A DNA stretch of 64,000 nt from Cucumis sativus (GCF_000004075.3 NC_026656.2:12958001-13022000); one strand, 5' to 3'. Positions 1-11,410 are shown, numbered from the stretch's first letter. Notes: generated by a model from the letters alone, not told the origin. Program-made: numbers and translations.

Positions 1-4
1 CGAT

Positions 5-298
5 ATGGGAATTCGTCTACAATCGATTCTTCTCAACGCCAAGCAGATTTTGAAAATGCAAGCTATGTCAGCCAGAAATCAATCTGATGTTCCCAAAGGC
101 CATATTGCAGTTTACGTGGGAGAGATTCAAAGGAAGAGATTTGTCGTCCCTATATCATACTTGAAGAATCCTTCTTTTGTAGATCTGCTCAATAGATCAG
201 AAGAAGAATTTGGATTTTGCCACCCAATGGGCGGCTTGACGATTCCATGCCGAGAGGATGCTTTCATAAATCTCACTGCCAGGCTGCACACGTCATGA
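5..298 (+). CDS. SAUR family small auxin-up RNA protein, copy 1
   Basis: Single-exon gene for a 97-residue SAUR protein. SAURs are short-lived proteins that, in the characterised members, inhibit PP2C.D phosphatases and so activate plasma-membrane H+-ATPases to promote cell expansion. Seen here: the core SAUR signature from about residue 28 (DVPKGHIAVYVGE, then RFVVPISYL, then EEEFGF and the GGLTIPC motif), no introns, and a length typical of the clustered SAUR clade. The ATG is five bases into the window, so promoter and most of the 5'UTR lie outside. It is nearly identical to the copy at 2837. The visible amino-acid differences are Q6, S27, N58 and M76 here versus P, F, H and R there; the copy-2 residues look closer to the usual SAUR consensus, so this copy may be the relaxed one. 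Family call is secure; which member is not determinable. Confidence 0.95.
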   Translation: MGIRLQSILLNAKQILKMQAMSARNQSDVPKGHIAVYVGEIQRKRFVVPISYLKNPSFVDLLNRSEEEFGFCHPMGGLTIPCREDAFINLTARLHTS

Positions 299-2367
299 AA
301 GAGAACAAAAAAGAAAAGAAATGTTCTTGATCACAGTTTTGTCGCCTATAATTTTAGGAAGTAGTAGGATAATACTGTACAGTAACTTCGTTGTTTGAGC
401 AATGGAAATTACATTCTTCTCATATGAAAAGTTTTCCTCTTCAGCTCATGAATTTTGTTTTTTTGCTGATTACTTCTTTTTCTCTGGGTGCTATATCACC
501 AGTTAACATTTTTATTCCTGCCAGTGCTTTATCACAAACCTTCAAAATAATTCACTTATAACAAAATCTGACCAAGAACTTCTGAGTTGGGTTGTGATGC
601 TCATCGTTCCTACAACAAAAAAGATTTCCCTTCTTTGCAAAAGCTGCAATGAAAAAGAGGAGGTAGCATGTCAAATGCAATGTGAAAGATATGATTCCTT
701 GTTAGATGGATGTCAAATGCTTCTTTGAACTTTGTTTTTAGTATTATATTACAAATAAGGGGAGGGGATTTGTACTGAAGGAATCTAGATTATTACTCTA
801 GTCCAGACAAATGAGGCTCCAAAGGATGTTTCAAAAAATTCCGAGCATATCTTTTGCTTCAAAACCTTTTTCTTAAGATTATTAATACTATTGAGGTCAT
901 TTATTCTTATGGTTGGAGTGTTACATTTATAAGTTAACATGTTATCCTATTGTGGAAGATAAATATTTTATTCTTCATAAACCCGAGAAATACTAGAAAT
1001 GATTTGTCTTGAAGCAACAGCTATAGATAAATGTATTTCTTTTTCTACAATGACATTTAATAACAGAAACATAAAAATCTACATGCACAATAGGATCGAT
1101 GTTGAGATATTTAGACATAAAGCTCTGTGTCCAAGAAATTATCAAGAAGGAAAAAAAAAAGCGGCATAGGTCAAGAAAGCCAGTTCATAAATAAGTTCTG
1201 ATGCTCGTGTTGAGAGAGATGGAAGAAATGTACAATTATGGTCATGGACTCATGGTCGCTGATAATTTCAGCTTATTCATCTGGAAAAACAAACGAACGA
1301 AAGAAAGCAGCAATTGTCGCATATAACTTATCAGCAGTTGGAGCAATTTTCTTGAAGGTCTCATAATGACTGTGACAAAGGGTATGAACTCATTCTCCGT
1401 TTGTAGTACCACTCAATCCAAGATTCAGTTATTGTAAACTCCACCTGCATTTTGTTCAATGAACAGAATATGGTTGATAACTCCACCTGCAATTTTGATA
1501 GCAATGAACAGACGAGTATCAAAGAATATGCAAAGGAAACAGGAAATGATATTGATGATGCTTTGGCAAGTAAATAATAACAAAAAAACTCATCTGAATT
1601 CCTTAAGGTTTGAAATTGTATGTATACACAACATTCAAGCAGGAAATAGAAAGAAAACAAGTTAGGAACTTAGAAGAAAGAATATGTCAAGAATTTATTA
1701 ACAGTTATTTTGTCATGTTCATGCTTTGAGTGTTTTAATCGAGAAGCGGGATCAATGAAGCGGTCCTTGCAAGGAATTGTAAGACATTCTTGTTAATGAT
1801 GGAAACTGAAACCTTCTTCTACTCTGGTTAAGTAGTTGTTAGAAAAAGTTTTAGGAATGAAATAGGAACTACAAACAGCTTCGCTTGAATATTTCCCAGA
1901 TATACTACAAAATAACCTCTAGGAACATCCGATGCTTCATGTTAAAACCCACTAGCATCTTGACAGTTCATTGTGCACAAGAAATCAGAAATGATGGTAA
2001 ACGAATCCCCATTGTCAAGTCTATATGCAACAGTCTAAAAGCCATAAACGGATCTCAACTTTGACCTTGGTCGGTGTCGATGTAATTGGATGTAGAATTG
2101 CGAAATTTCAGGTATTTGAAAGTCATCTACGATCTGTATTTATAGAATCGTTTGGAAAAATGTTGACTGAGCACTGCTAATGGGCATTTAAAAGCGGGCT
2201 CCCCTAGACAACTTAGAAGACCCACTTACCATGACTTTGTCAGCTCACAAGAATTTTCCATTCCCACTCATCCTTTCTCTTGGCCCCATGTGTGTTGGAT
2301 ATGTTGCCCACAACTGTGCTTGTTCCAGTGGAATAACACATCAAAACAGATGGATTGTAAAAACAAG

Positions 2368-2373
2368 CCGACA
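2368..2373 (-). promoter_or_regulatory. Possible auxin response element TGTCGG
   Basis: The plus strand reads CCGACA, which is TGTCGG on the minus strand, the high-affinity binding hexamer of auxin response factors. It lies about 470 bases upstream of the second SAUR ATG, a plausible place given the auxin responsiveness of the family. A hexamer occurs by chance often, so this is only suggestive. Confidence 0.3.
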
Positions 2374-2708
2374 TATCCTTGTGATCGGACCTCCTAGCAA
2401 GAGGAAATTGCTTCATCATTGGACCCAGCTTCTAGGTAAGGGAAGCGACTTCACACAAACCGATGCATTAGATCATATCATATCACCATATTTCATCTGA
2501 TTCGCAGATTTGTTAGGTCCACTGATGGAGTACTTCATGAGATTTGGAGAGTATCACATGGTATGTTCCTACTCATTTGACACATTTGGTGAAATTTTCT
2601 TGGCCTCTCTTTATTAGAGAAAGTGGGACCAGTTAGAAAGCAAATGAAATTTTAATGGATAGAGCAAACCCATGTGAGCCTTTGAAGAAGTAGTTTCTTC
2701 ATATCTGC

Positions 2709-2716
2709 TATAAATA
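2709..2716 (+). promoter_or_regulatory. TATA box of SAUR copy 2
   Basis: TATAAATA, 128 bases upstream of the ATG, implying a transcription start near 2740 and a 5'UTR of about 95 bases. Sequence and spacing fit a plant pol II core promoter. Confidence 0.7.
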
Positions 2717-2836
2717 CACATAAGAATGAAGCCATTCTCATCCAACGAGTACTCTATTTTCTAAATCAAGATCCATATCAAGCAAAACACCGCTCAAACT
2801 CACTCACTCTTCTCTTGTTTCAAGTAAATTTTCGAT

Positions 2837-3130
2837 ATGGGAATCCGTCTGCCATCGATTCTTCTCAACGCCAAGCAGATTTTGAAAATGCAAGCTATGT
2901 CAGCCAGAAATCAATTTGATGTTCCCAAAGGCCATATTGCAGTTTATGTGGGTGAGATTCAAAGGAAGAGATTTGTTGTCCCTATATCATACTTGAAGCA
3001 TCCTTCTTTTGTAGATCTACTCAATAGATCAGAAGAAGAATTTGGATTTTGCCACCCAAGGGGTGGCTTGACGATTCCATGCCGAGAGGATGCTTTCATA
3101 AATCTCACTGCTAGGCTGCACACATCATGA
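2837..3130 (+). CDS. SAUR family small auxin-up RNA protein, copy 2
   Basis: Second intronless SAUR gene, 97 residues, same role as its neighbour (auxin-induced promotion of cell expansion through PP2C.D inhibition in characterised relatives). The full SAUR domain is present: DVPKGHIAVYVGE, RFVVPISYLKHPSF, EEEFGF, GGLTIPC. It is in direct tandem with copy 1 (about 2.83 kb apart), and both coding and 3' flanking sequence are conserved, so it arose by local duplication, the usual mode of SAUR cluster growth. Unlike copy 1, its promoter is inside the window: a TATA box 128 bases upstream and a possible ARF hexamer further up. Residues P6, F27, H58 and R76 look like the common SAUR states. Confidence 0.96.
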   Translation: MGIRLPSILLNAKQILKMQAMSARNQFDVPKGHIAVYVGEIQRKRFVVPISYLKHPSFVDLLNRSEEEFGFCHPRGGLTIPCREDAFINLTARLHTS

Positions 3131-3806
3131 AAATAGAAAGAACAAAAAGAAAATGTTATTAATCACAGTTTTGTCATCTCTAACTTTAGGAAGTAGAGTA
3201 GGATAATACTGTACAGTTACTCAGTTGTTTGAGCAATGATAGTTATATTCTTCTCTTACAAAAACGTTTCTCTTCAGCTCATGAATTTCAATTTTTATCA
3301 ATTACTTTGTTTTTCTTTCACTGCTCGAGTCCTGAGGATTCATAAGAAAGTAATATTTATAAGGTTGATTTTTAAAAATCAAATGTTGATCAAAGGAGGC
3401 TTAATTTTTCAATTCTGCATCAAATCGTTTGTCAATGTCAAATAGATCCATGATCTATTCACTTGGAAATAAAAATGAAAGTTCATGAACTTATTAGATA
3501 AGAAATCGAAAATTTTTGGAGATTTATTAGATAATTTGTAACCTTTCTTTAGACTAACTAACCAATTTTCATGGACCATATTTGCCTAAAAAGGAAACAA
3601 CGACTAATGTCCAAAGTTACAATACCCATGAAAACAAGATTGAATTACAATGAAAAAAGCATTCTAATTATAATAAAGATCTTAGATGAAATAATCAACA
3701 AAACGTGCTTGAATTGCAAATTTAAAGATTAAACTTGTAATTTACCATAAGTCAACTAACTTATTTAAGTTCGAGTCAAGAACCAAGTAAAAGTTGTTCA
3801 TAAAAG

Positions 3807-4028
3807 GTTTTTTTTTTTAAGAAGACAGCCTCTTTATTAATACTAAAATAATAATAATGAGACAAAAGCTCATAGTACAAGAAAAGTATACAATGACCAT
3901 GTAACCATGGATCAGGTGCAACCTGAACATCTTAATTAGGTTGACACCCCATAGCACCTTCATCATATCCAACCAAGCTAAAACCCATAACAAAGGAGTA
4001 ATATCGGAAGGCAAAACAAAGAAGTAAA
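3807..4028 (-). mobile_element. 5'-truncated non-LTR retroposon (LINE/SINE tail) with target-site duplication
   Basis: On the minus strand this 222-base segment ends in an A-run (T-run on plus at 3808-3818). It is flanked by a direct repeat, GTTCATAAAA, at 3796-3805 and again at 4029-4038. A-tail next to one copy of a 10-base target duplication is the signature of target-primed reverse transcription. The body resembles two other stretches in the window (about 13850-14000 and 29760-29880) sharing motifs such as ACTAGGTTGA and TTCATCATATCC, so it is a dispersed family. No protein function remains. Confidence 0.65.
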
Positions 4029-4399
4029 GTTCATAAAAAGTATTTTAAACTAATTGAGTTACAAATAAAGTACATTATTGTTAATTTGTTTGCTGTTATT
4101 TTGTTAACATGAATGTCATTGTTAATGTTGATTTTAATGATTATATATTCAACCATGTTTCATTTAAATATGTTGAACAGAAAAGCAGGTTTAGGTAAAG
4201 AATGGTATAATTTGTGACACATTATACTTAATTTGACTTAGAAATATTTTGTCATAAAGTTAGGTCAGAATATGTTATTCATGAAATACCTAATTTAAAG
4301 AGTTACGCTCTCATATGTCATGCATGGTTTCTACTTACTAAACCGGGCTCTAAGAAACAAAATTAATTCGTGTTACTGAAATAGGATAATTACCTTGTA

Positions 4400-4917
4400 A
4401 TCTTTTGGTGAAAAAGATACAAGACTTTCCATTGACGGAAAAAAAGAGATTAATGAACTATAAGAAAAAAATAAATAAATAACAGCGGACTTAGAAGCAT
4501 AAAAAACCCCAAAACATGACACGAACATAACAAAGAAAACATAAAAGAAAAAAACAGCAACTTGAGAAGACTATAAATGTATCCCAGCAACAAGAAATGT
4601 CTTGAATTGAAAACCCGTCAAAAGATTTGGAGAAAGAACACCAAAAAGAAGCCTTTAAACAAGTTGCATCAAAGGGAGCATTAGAACTTGGTGAATCATG
4701 GAAAATAAGCTGATTTCTTTCCATCCAGAGATCAGAAGAATCGCCTTGACTGTGTTATCCAAAGCAAATAAGCTTGTGAGTGTTCCACCTCGACCCGCTT
4801 AAGAGTTATGAAACATTCCTCTCCAAAGAGTGAGAAAACCTTGCTATGATATTTTAATTTGTAATAATTTGGCCTATAATATTTGATTTGTAATAAACTA
4901 AGTCTATGAACTTTCAC
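4400..4917 (-). pseudogene. Decayed LINE reverse-transcriptase C-terminal region
   Basis: Minus-strand translation in broken frames shows phrases typical of the C-terminal end of plant L1-type polyproteins: ERNQLIFHDS followed by a FWCSFSK-like phrase and then FSIQDIS. Frames are interrupted by stops and shifts, no catalytic domain is present, and the 5' part of the element is missing. This is recognition from memory of plant LINE C-termini and the boundaries are approximate. Confidence 0.4.
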
Positions 4918-6078
4918 AATTGTAGTAGTCTAATTCTTAACCTGAAAATTTCCAATATAAGTGTCATTTTTTATTTTCTAACAACTTAACTTTTGTAGTT
5001 GGAAAACATTTGGTCCCTAATCTATTTACTGGTTAAAAGATTCCATTAAACTTTTTTGTAATATTTTTCACAATAGACATTGAATCATTACAAATTTTTA
5101 AGTTAAAAAGTAATATAAAGACGATGAATTAAATTGTTGCATAATATTAGAGTTGATGGACTATTTTTTACAAAATTTAACATATAAAGACTAAATAGTC
5201 GCAAACTAAAGTTCATTAAATTGTTATTTTCTAAAACTAGATGGACCAAAAATAAATTTATATCTCATTCTCATTTTTCCCTTCAAAATTTCTTCACTCC
5301 GTAGTCATATATAAATTTTCTTAAGAAAATAACTCAAGTCAAAAAACCCATTTTGGTATTCAAAATGTAAACTCCACATGTACTATATAGGACGTCACTT
5401 TTTCTATATATAAAATTCCTTATTCAAGAGATTACTATGAAGAAAGCTATCATATCAACTATCAAGTCAAGATGAGAATCTAGTTTCAAATTTCATGCAC
5501 TTTCTCATCTTCAAAGTAGAAACTGCTGAACTAACCTATTCAACTTGTATTTATAAAGTAAATCTTAGTTCAATGGTAATTAATATATATTCCTTCCATT
5601 AGAAACAACTTTTTATTGAATTAAATGAAAAGAACCTAGAAAATTGATAATAAAAACAGCAAAAAGTTTACCAGTAATCATATAACCACATACAAACAAG
5701 TGGTTGATAAGGATAAAACAACATACACCACAAAACCAATGTTGACTATAAATAAACAATTTTGGATCACAAAACATTTCCTACTCTTTTATTTTCTTCA
5801 AATGCTACCAAAAAATGTCCCAAAATAGCAAATGGCAGTTCCACCCATTTGAAAATCTCAAACTGAAGAAAAAGAGAGAAAAGTTCTCCCATTAAACCCA
5901 AATTAACTGATCCTACAGCTATAATCTCACTATCAATTTAACACAGAGCTAACATGCAACCGCAAGAACATTTCAAAGGAATTAAACAGAATGTACTCTT
6001 ATTTTAGAATTAGAAAGAACAAATTTGAAACTGCAGCCAATTCTTTGAATTCAAAATGATGCAGAAAGGTAAAAAAAA

Positions 6079-9000
6079 ATGACAAAATTGATGGATTTAC
6101 CTCTTTTTTCCCCCATTTTTCAGGTCTGGACTCGATTTGATTTGGTTTGGTTTTGTTCAGAAAGTGGCAGCAAACCCAGTTTAGGGCAGATTGTTTGGGC
6201 TTCTTCGATTGGATTGATCATTGTTGCAGCAATGCATTATCGGATTCGGAAGCTACGAGTTCAAAGGATCATCCCTCGTTTGAAAGTTTCGGATACGGGC
6301 CGCGTTGAAAAGCTTGAGAGCTTTCCCCATTATGTAGGTAAAGATTATATACTTTACGTTCTTTTCATAATCTTACATTATTCTAATGATTCTAATTACT
6401 CCCTATGATCATTATCTATAAAGTTCTAAATCAAATGAATGTAAAATAGAGCCAACTAACCATTTTGGTTTTTTCTTTGTTGAGGAGCTTACACTAATAC
6501 TTATCCTCCATCTATACTTTAACTGGTGGTGATTTAAAAAATCAAAGTAAAATTTAAAATTAAAATTAAAAAAATTAGAAAGTTGTTTTTCTTTAAGTTG
6601 GTTAAGAATTCTAGTAGAAATAACAAACTTAATTTTAAAAAACAAAAGCAAAAAACGAAACGATTCTCAAAAGGTCTATTGTTTTGAAATTGGGCTTAAT
6701 CTTGTGTTTTTTTAAATTGTATTACATTGCAGAAACTATCTTCCTATTTTCGTTAACAAAACCAGTGATAAAAAAAATAAGGTCATTTTAATCCTCAATT
6801 GAATTTGAAAATAAAAAGAAGTTCTAAAATTTAAGTTGTTTTTCAATATATTAAAATGAACCAACATATTTATAAATATTGTAAAATACTGGAGATAGAT
6901 ATTGATCGATAGTGATAAATTATTATCATTATCGTCTATCATGTAGATATTGATAGACACTGATAAATTATATCACCGAGTGAAATTTTGCTAAATTTGT
7001 ATATATATATTTTAAGTTTAGCACTTTTCCAATTTAAAATTCTTTTTCTTGCCTTTTATTTTTTTTAAAGTTTTGAAAGCTTACTTTATTTTAAAAATAT
7101 TTCTTGAAAATAGATTACAAAGGAAACAAACCTAGAGGAGATATAAATTACTATAAGCTTTGTTTGCAAATTAAAGACCATTACAATCATATCAAGTTTA
7201 ATTGAGTTAACTCTAGCTTGATTAGTATATTAAATTTACCACCTTATAATATTGTTGAGCTCGGAATAAAATTTAGAAGCTTTTAATTGATAAAATTTTG
7301 TATGAGGGTGGTGGTGGTTCTTACTTCATCCTCACTTAATATTGATTTTGAGCCTTGTACGCAATTTTAATATTAAATTTACATTCACAAGTTTATGTTT
7401 TTCTTTTTTTTTTTTTTTTGTCAATCAGGGATTTAACATTCTATCAATAATCTCTATGGTTTTTTCAGTTTTAACAATTTGTGTACTTTGTATTCTCAAT
7501 CATCAGCAAGGCAAATGGGATTTAAAGATATACATGAGTGCCCACACCTTTGCAAGTTGGCTTCGGAGTACATAGCTAAATCAGAAGAATGTGAAGATGA
7601 TATCTATTCATTTTTCTCAAGTGAGCTCCATGCAGATTCACTTTTTGTCAAACTGGTGGAAGAGTTTGAGAGATGCATTCTCAGTTATTTTGCTTTCCAT
7701 TGGAACCAAACAGATATTATGATTAGTCAGGTAAAGTTTAGTTTAGACTGGAAGGTGTTTGATCCGATGTTACATTGAACTTGTCCAAATGAAGTTTCTT
7801 GTTTGTATAATTTGTGTATTGTATCTCTTTTTGTCTTTGTTTAGATTTTGAGTTCTGACCACCAGGAGCCAAAAAAGAAGCTTAGAAGCATTGTTATGGC
7901 TGCAACCAGGTGGGCATCTCTTGATCAGCCTTGATTATGGTTGAAGTATCTGACGTAAACCATAAGTTTTTTGAGTTGAATAGTAATTTAATATATCAAA
8001 GTAGGATCAAAGTGACATTAATTGTAGAATTTGAAATAAGGTGTCCAATTATTTCTCGAGATTGTATCACTACCATGCATAGAATCTCTAGCTGTAAGAC
8101 TCCGAGCTTATAAACACAGTATGGTTTCTTTGGTTTGTTATTGCTTTCAAAGTATTCTAGTCAAGGTCTGAAAACTAGAAGAAAACAGGTTTCTTTGGTT
8201 TGTTATTGCTTTCAAAGTATTCTAGTCAAGGTCTGAAAACTAGAAGAAAACAGTTTTTCTAAAGTATGTTTTTATTTTTAAAATTTGGCTCATCTCAAAG
8301 TTTGTTCAGGAAAGATGAAAATCATTAGAGATGTCACATTTTTTAACAACCAATTGATTATCAAACAAAACTTGATTTTTTAACTCATCCAAGAACATCC
8401 TACACTTAAATCCATATCATTTTTGTGATGTTGTTAGGGAACAGAGGTTTGAGAGGGTAACAAAGAACCTGAAAGTTGCAAGAGTCTTTACAACTTTGGT
8501 TGAGGAGATGAAAGCAATGGGACTCGCATCCACGGACGACTCTCAATGCACAGAGGTGATGGTTCCAATGGCTCATGCTGATAGAAGTCCGATGCTCTTG
8601 TTCATGGGGGGCGGTATGGGGGCGGGGAAGAGTACTGTGCTTAAGGACATTCTCAAAGAGTAAGTAAAATAACAAATATATTAAGAATATATAAATCACA
8701 TATAGGATGATGGTGATGTCAAAGACTCAAAGCCCTACTTAGAGATATAGGAGGATTATTAGTAGAATATTAGTATGATTATTATATAAGGGGTGGATTA
8801 GTAAATAGCTAGTAAATTTGCTAGAGCTTCAGTTATAAATAGAGAGAGTGGGGTTGGGAGGAAAGTGTGAGGAATTTCGTGGCATTTTCTTTGGGGAATT
8901 TGGGAGAGACTAGCCCTCTCTCGAAAGGCTAGGCTATCTTATTACTTTTCTTATAATATTACAGCATGTTTTATATATTTCCAAATTTCAATCTTCCTAA

Positions 9001-11410
9001 ATCTTCTACGTTGTTCTTGAGTATTTCCTTGCTAGGTGGTGTCCTAACAGGTGAAAGCAAAATATAATTAGCACAAGAGATTGATCTGATTCATTCTTTT
9101 GGATAAAATGTGTTTAGGCCATTCTGGGTGGGAGCAGGACCTAATGCAGTTGTAATTGAAGCAGATGCTTTTAAAGAATCAGATGTCATTTATAGAGCTC
9201 TTAACTCGACTGGTCACCATCATGACATGCTCCAAACTGCTGAACTGGTATCATTTCAGCTTTAAAAGTCTTCCTTCAAAATCATTCCATGCTTTGAGAT
9301 TATCTATAAAAACTTCTTACCATGCATGTTGTCTGTGGCTTTAAGTTTGTATGATAATGGTTTTTTGTGACTTCGTTAAGACTAAGTATTCGTAAGACCT
9401 GTTTGAAATTACTTTTTTGAGTACTTGAAAATCATTTCAAATAGTTCCGTGGTCTCCAATATATAACTAACATGAAGAATCAAACACCACCTAGTGCAGT
9501 GGCTGAGTGTTTGTCTTACCTCACTATGATGTGGAGTTCGATTATGCAACTATGTAGTCTGTTGGGTTTAATAAAAGATTTAAGTAGAAAAGGGTTTAAT
9601 CCATGCTATTACCTAAGATTTAATATTCTACAAGTTTTTTCACTCCTAAGAGTTGTAGGATCAAGCAGGCTGTTTCGTAAGATTAGATGAAATGCATGCA
9701 TGAAAGATGACATGAACGCTCGAGAGGTATAAAAGATAATAATAACAAATAAAAGAACAAAAAAAGCCTACTGATATTTCTTTTCCATTATTTTCATTAT
9801 GAAGGCAAAAGGTATTTTTATGAACCTCTTGTTTTTTAGGCCATGGGATTAGATCTTGAAATCTGCTATGAGCAGATATTCTTACACTTCACTTGTGATC
9901 CTTGCTGCACTTGTTTACACCTTTTGGTGTTTCAAACAGGTGCACCAATCATCCACAGATGCAGCTTCATCGCTTCTAGTGACAGCATTGAATGAAGGAC
10001 GAGACGTAATCATGGATGGAACATTGTCGTGGGTACCATTCGTAGTTCAAACCATTACGATGGCTCGGAATGTCCATCGTCGACGTTATCGAATGGGAGC
10101 TGGCTATAAGGTTGGCGACGATGGCACGGTAACTGAAAACTATTGGGAACGAATAGAAGATCAAGAACCAGACCAAGTTGGGGGCAAGAGAAGAAAACCA
10201 TACAGGATTGAACTTGTTGGAGTTGTTTGTGATGCTTATTTAGCTGTCATAAGAGGCATAAGGTACGGATAAAACTTTTGAGCATTCAATATCAGAACTT
10301 GTAGATGAGTTTTTCTTTTCCCTTCTGTTCTCTTCCTGAGATAAAAATTATTGTCTAAAGTGGCATTGTCTGACTTTAAACAGGAGAGCTCTCATGTGTA
10401 GAAGAGCTGTAAGAGTAAAATCTCAACTGAAATCCCACAAAAGATTTGCAAATGCGTTCTTGACATATTGCCAATATGTTGATAATGCAAGGCTATATTG
10501 CACCAATGCTTTGGAAGGCCCACCAAAGGTAACATTGTTTCTCATAACCAAGAGTATAAACTTTTCAAGTGCTTGCAAAATATTCCAATATATCAAAAAA
10601 ACAGGTTGTAAGTTTGGTTTTTTTTTTTTATATAAATATCAATTAACACCTCTAAACTCACTGTGAATTAAGAATTATTATATTAATTTAAACTCATAAA
10701 TTTATGGATTTATACTCTCTAGATTTGAGAATTAATCATATCTAAATTTTTCATAAGATAATCAATTTAGACCCTTATGATTACTTTGGATTTTTTAAAA
10801 TTCTTCTGGCATGAATTCCCAAACACATGTAGACTTCTTTAAATCCCGATTTTACAAAATGGACGAATGCATGGACGATACTAAAAGGAAATTATAACCA
10901 AAAGTCTAAATTGATTCATTTAGGAAAGTTCAAGAGTTTAGTCGATGTAATAAGTTTCACATGAGTTTTTCCCAAACGAACATAATGAATGTTGCAAATC
11001 GATACACTTACAAAAATTCAAGGCTTAAACTGATACATTCTATAAAGTTGATGGGCATAAATTGATAACCTTCTTGTTGTGTTCATGTGATATTGTGTTT
11101 ATTGACTTAAATTCTTTTTCTCCATGTGAAGTTCATTGGATGGAAAGACAAAGACAAGACATTATTGGTTGATCCGGAGGAAATAAAGTGTCTAAGAACT
11201 GTTGGTAGTTTAAATGAAGATGCAAGTTCCATACATGAACTTTATAAAAAACCAAGTCCTGCTTGTGAATCTGGATCAGTTTGGAAAGACATTGTGTTAT
11301 CACCTTCGAGGTTAACCATCCAACAAGAACTGAAATATTGCATCAAGAAAGTTGAGATTTTGAAATCATTAGGCCAAAATGGAGCAGCTGGATTTCTACA
11401 TCATTCCTAA
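6079..11410 (+). CDS. NADKc: NADKc-like calmodulin-dependent NAD kinase (zeta-toxin-fold P-loop kinase)
   Basis: Eight exons: 6079-6337, 7507-7730, 7845-7909, 8438-8659, 9118-9247, 9940-10262, 10384-10528, 11132-11410. They sum to 1647 nt, giving 548 aa with all phases joining. Arabidopsis NADKc (At1g04280) is a mitochondrial-periphery NAD+ kinase activated by Ca2+/calmodulin; it makes NADP+ and supports the elicitor oxidative burst. Visible parts: a hydrophobic anchor near residues 36-52 (IVWASSIGLIIVAAM) followed by a basic stretch; a Lys/Arg-rich amphipathic region near 170-200 (KKKLRSIVMAATR), the likely calmodulin-binding zone; a Walker A loop, GGMGAGKST, around residues 241-249 with Lys247; then VIEADAFK with Asp273 in the position of the acidic residue of zeta-toxin-type kinases. 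Start is the ATG at 6079; a polypyrimidine-AG just downstream (6122) leaves a small chance of a 5' splice. Introns 3 and 4 carry a tandem duplication and a solo LTR. Enzyme identity is by family recognition; a non-NADKc paralog is possible. Confidence 0.85.
8124..8253 (+). repeat. Perfect 65-bp tandem duplication in NADKc intron 3
   Basis: Two head-to-tail copies (8124-8188 and 8189-8253), each beginning GTTTCTTTGG and ending GAAAACAG, identical as read. The duplication lies wholly within the intron and does not touch splice sites. Identity of the copies implies a recent origin. Confidence 0.9.
8717..9049 (+). mobile_element. Solo LTR (333 bp) in NADKc intron 4
   Basis: Begins TGTCAAAG and ends CCTAACA, with the TG...CA ends of an LTR. 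It is bounded on both sides by GGTGA (8712-8716 and 9050-9054), a perfect 5-bp target-site duplication. A TATAAATA-type promoter motif sits near 8835, as expected for an LTR. No internal retroelement domain is present, so this is a solo LTR left by recombination. Size and the TCCTAACA end fit a Ty1/copia LTR, but superfamily cannot be fixed without the interior. Confidence 0.85.

Larger units (their letters stand above)
299..2836. other. Intergenic DNA between the SAUR copies, including copy-2 promoter
   Basis: No convincing gene. The first 170 bases are copy-1 3' sequence that matches the 3' flank of copy 2, so the duplicated unit extends beyond the CDS. Around 1438-1511 there is an imperfect short direct repeat (ACTCCACCTGCA at both ends of a roughly 42-base period). 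The last 600 bases are the promoter and 5'UTR of the second SAUR. Open frames at 1361-1660 and 2231-2500 have no recognisable domain. Confidence 0.6.
3131..6078. other. AT-rich gene-free interval with LINE debris
   Basis: No gene recognised. The first 150 bases are SAUR copy-2 3' flank homologous to the copy-1 flank. The interval then holds a short 5'-truncated retroposon at 3807-4028 and a decayed LINE C-terminal-like stretch at about 4400-4917, both annotated separately. The remainder (4920-6078) is AT-rich noncoding DNA and presumably includes the promoter of the next gene. Confidence 0.6.

Noticed and set aside
1361-2500. Short open frames between the SAURs as a third gene
   Set aside because: No domain, AT-rich or promoter-like sequence, and no SAUR motif in any frame.
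6069-6123. Extra 5' intron of NADKc (AAAG|GTAAAA to TTTTTCAG)
   Set aside because: It would be only 55 bases, and joining it to the ATG just upstream gives an early stop. The ATG at 6079 closes the whole model in frame.
8580-8659. Bacterial toxin-antitoxin zeta-toxin acquired by transfer
   Set aside because: The gene has eight introns, a membrane anchor and matches the plant NADKc family along its whole length; no antitoxin partner and no compositional break.
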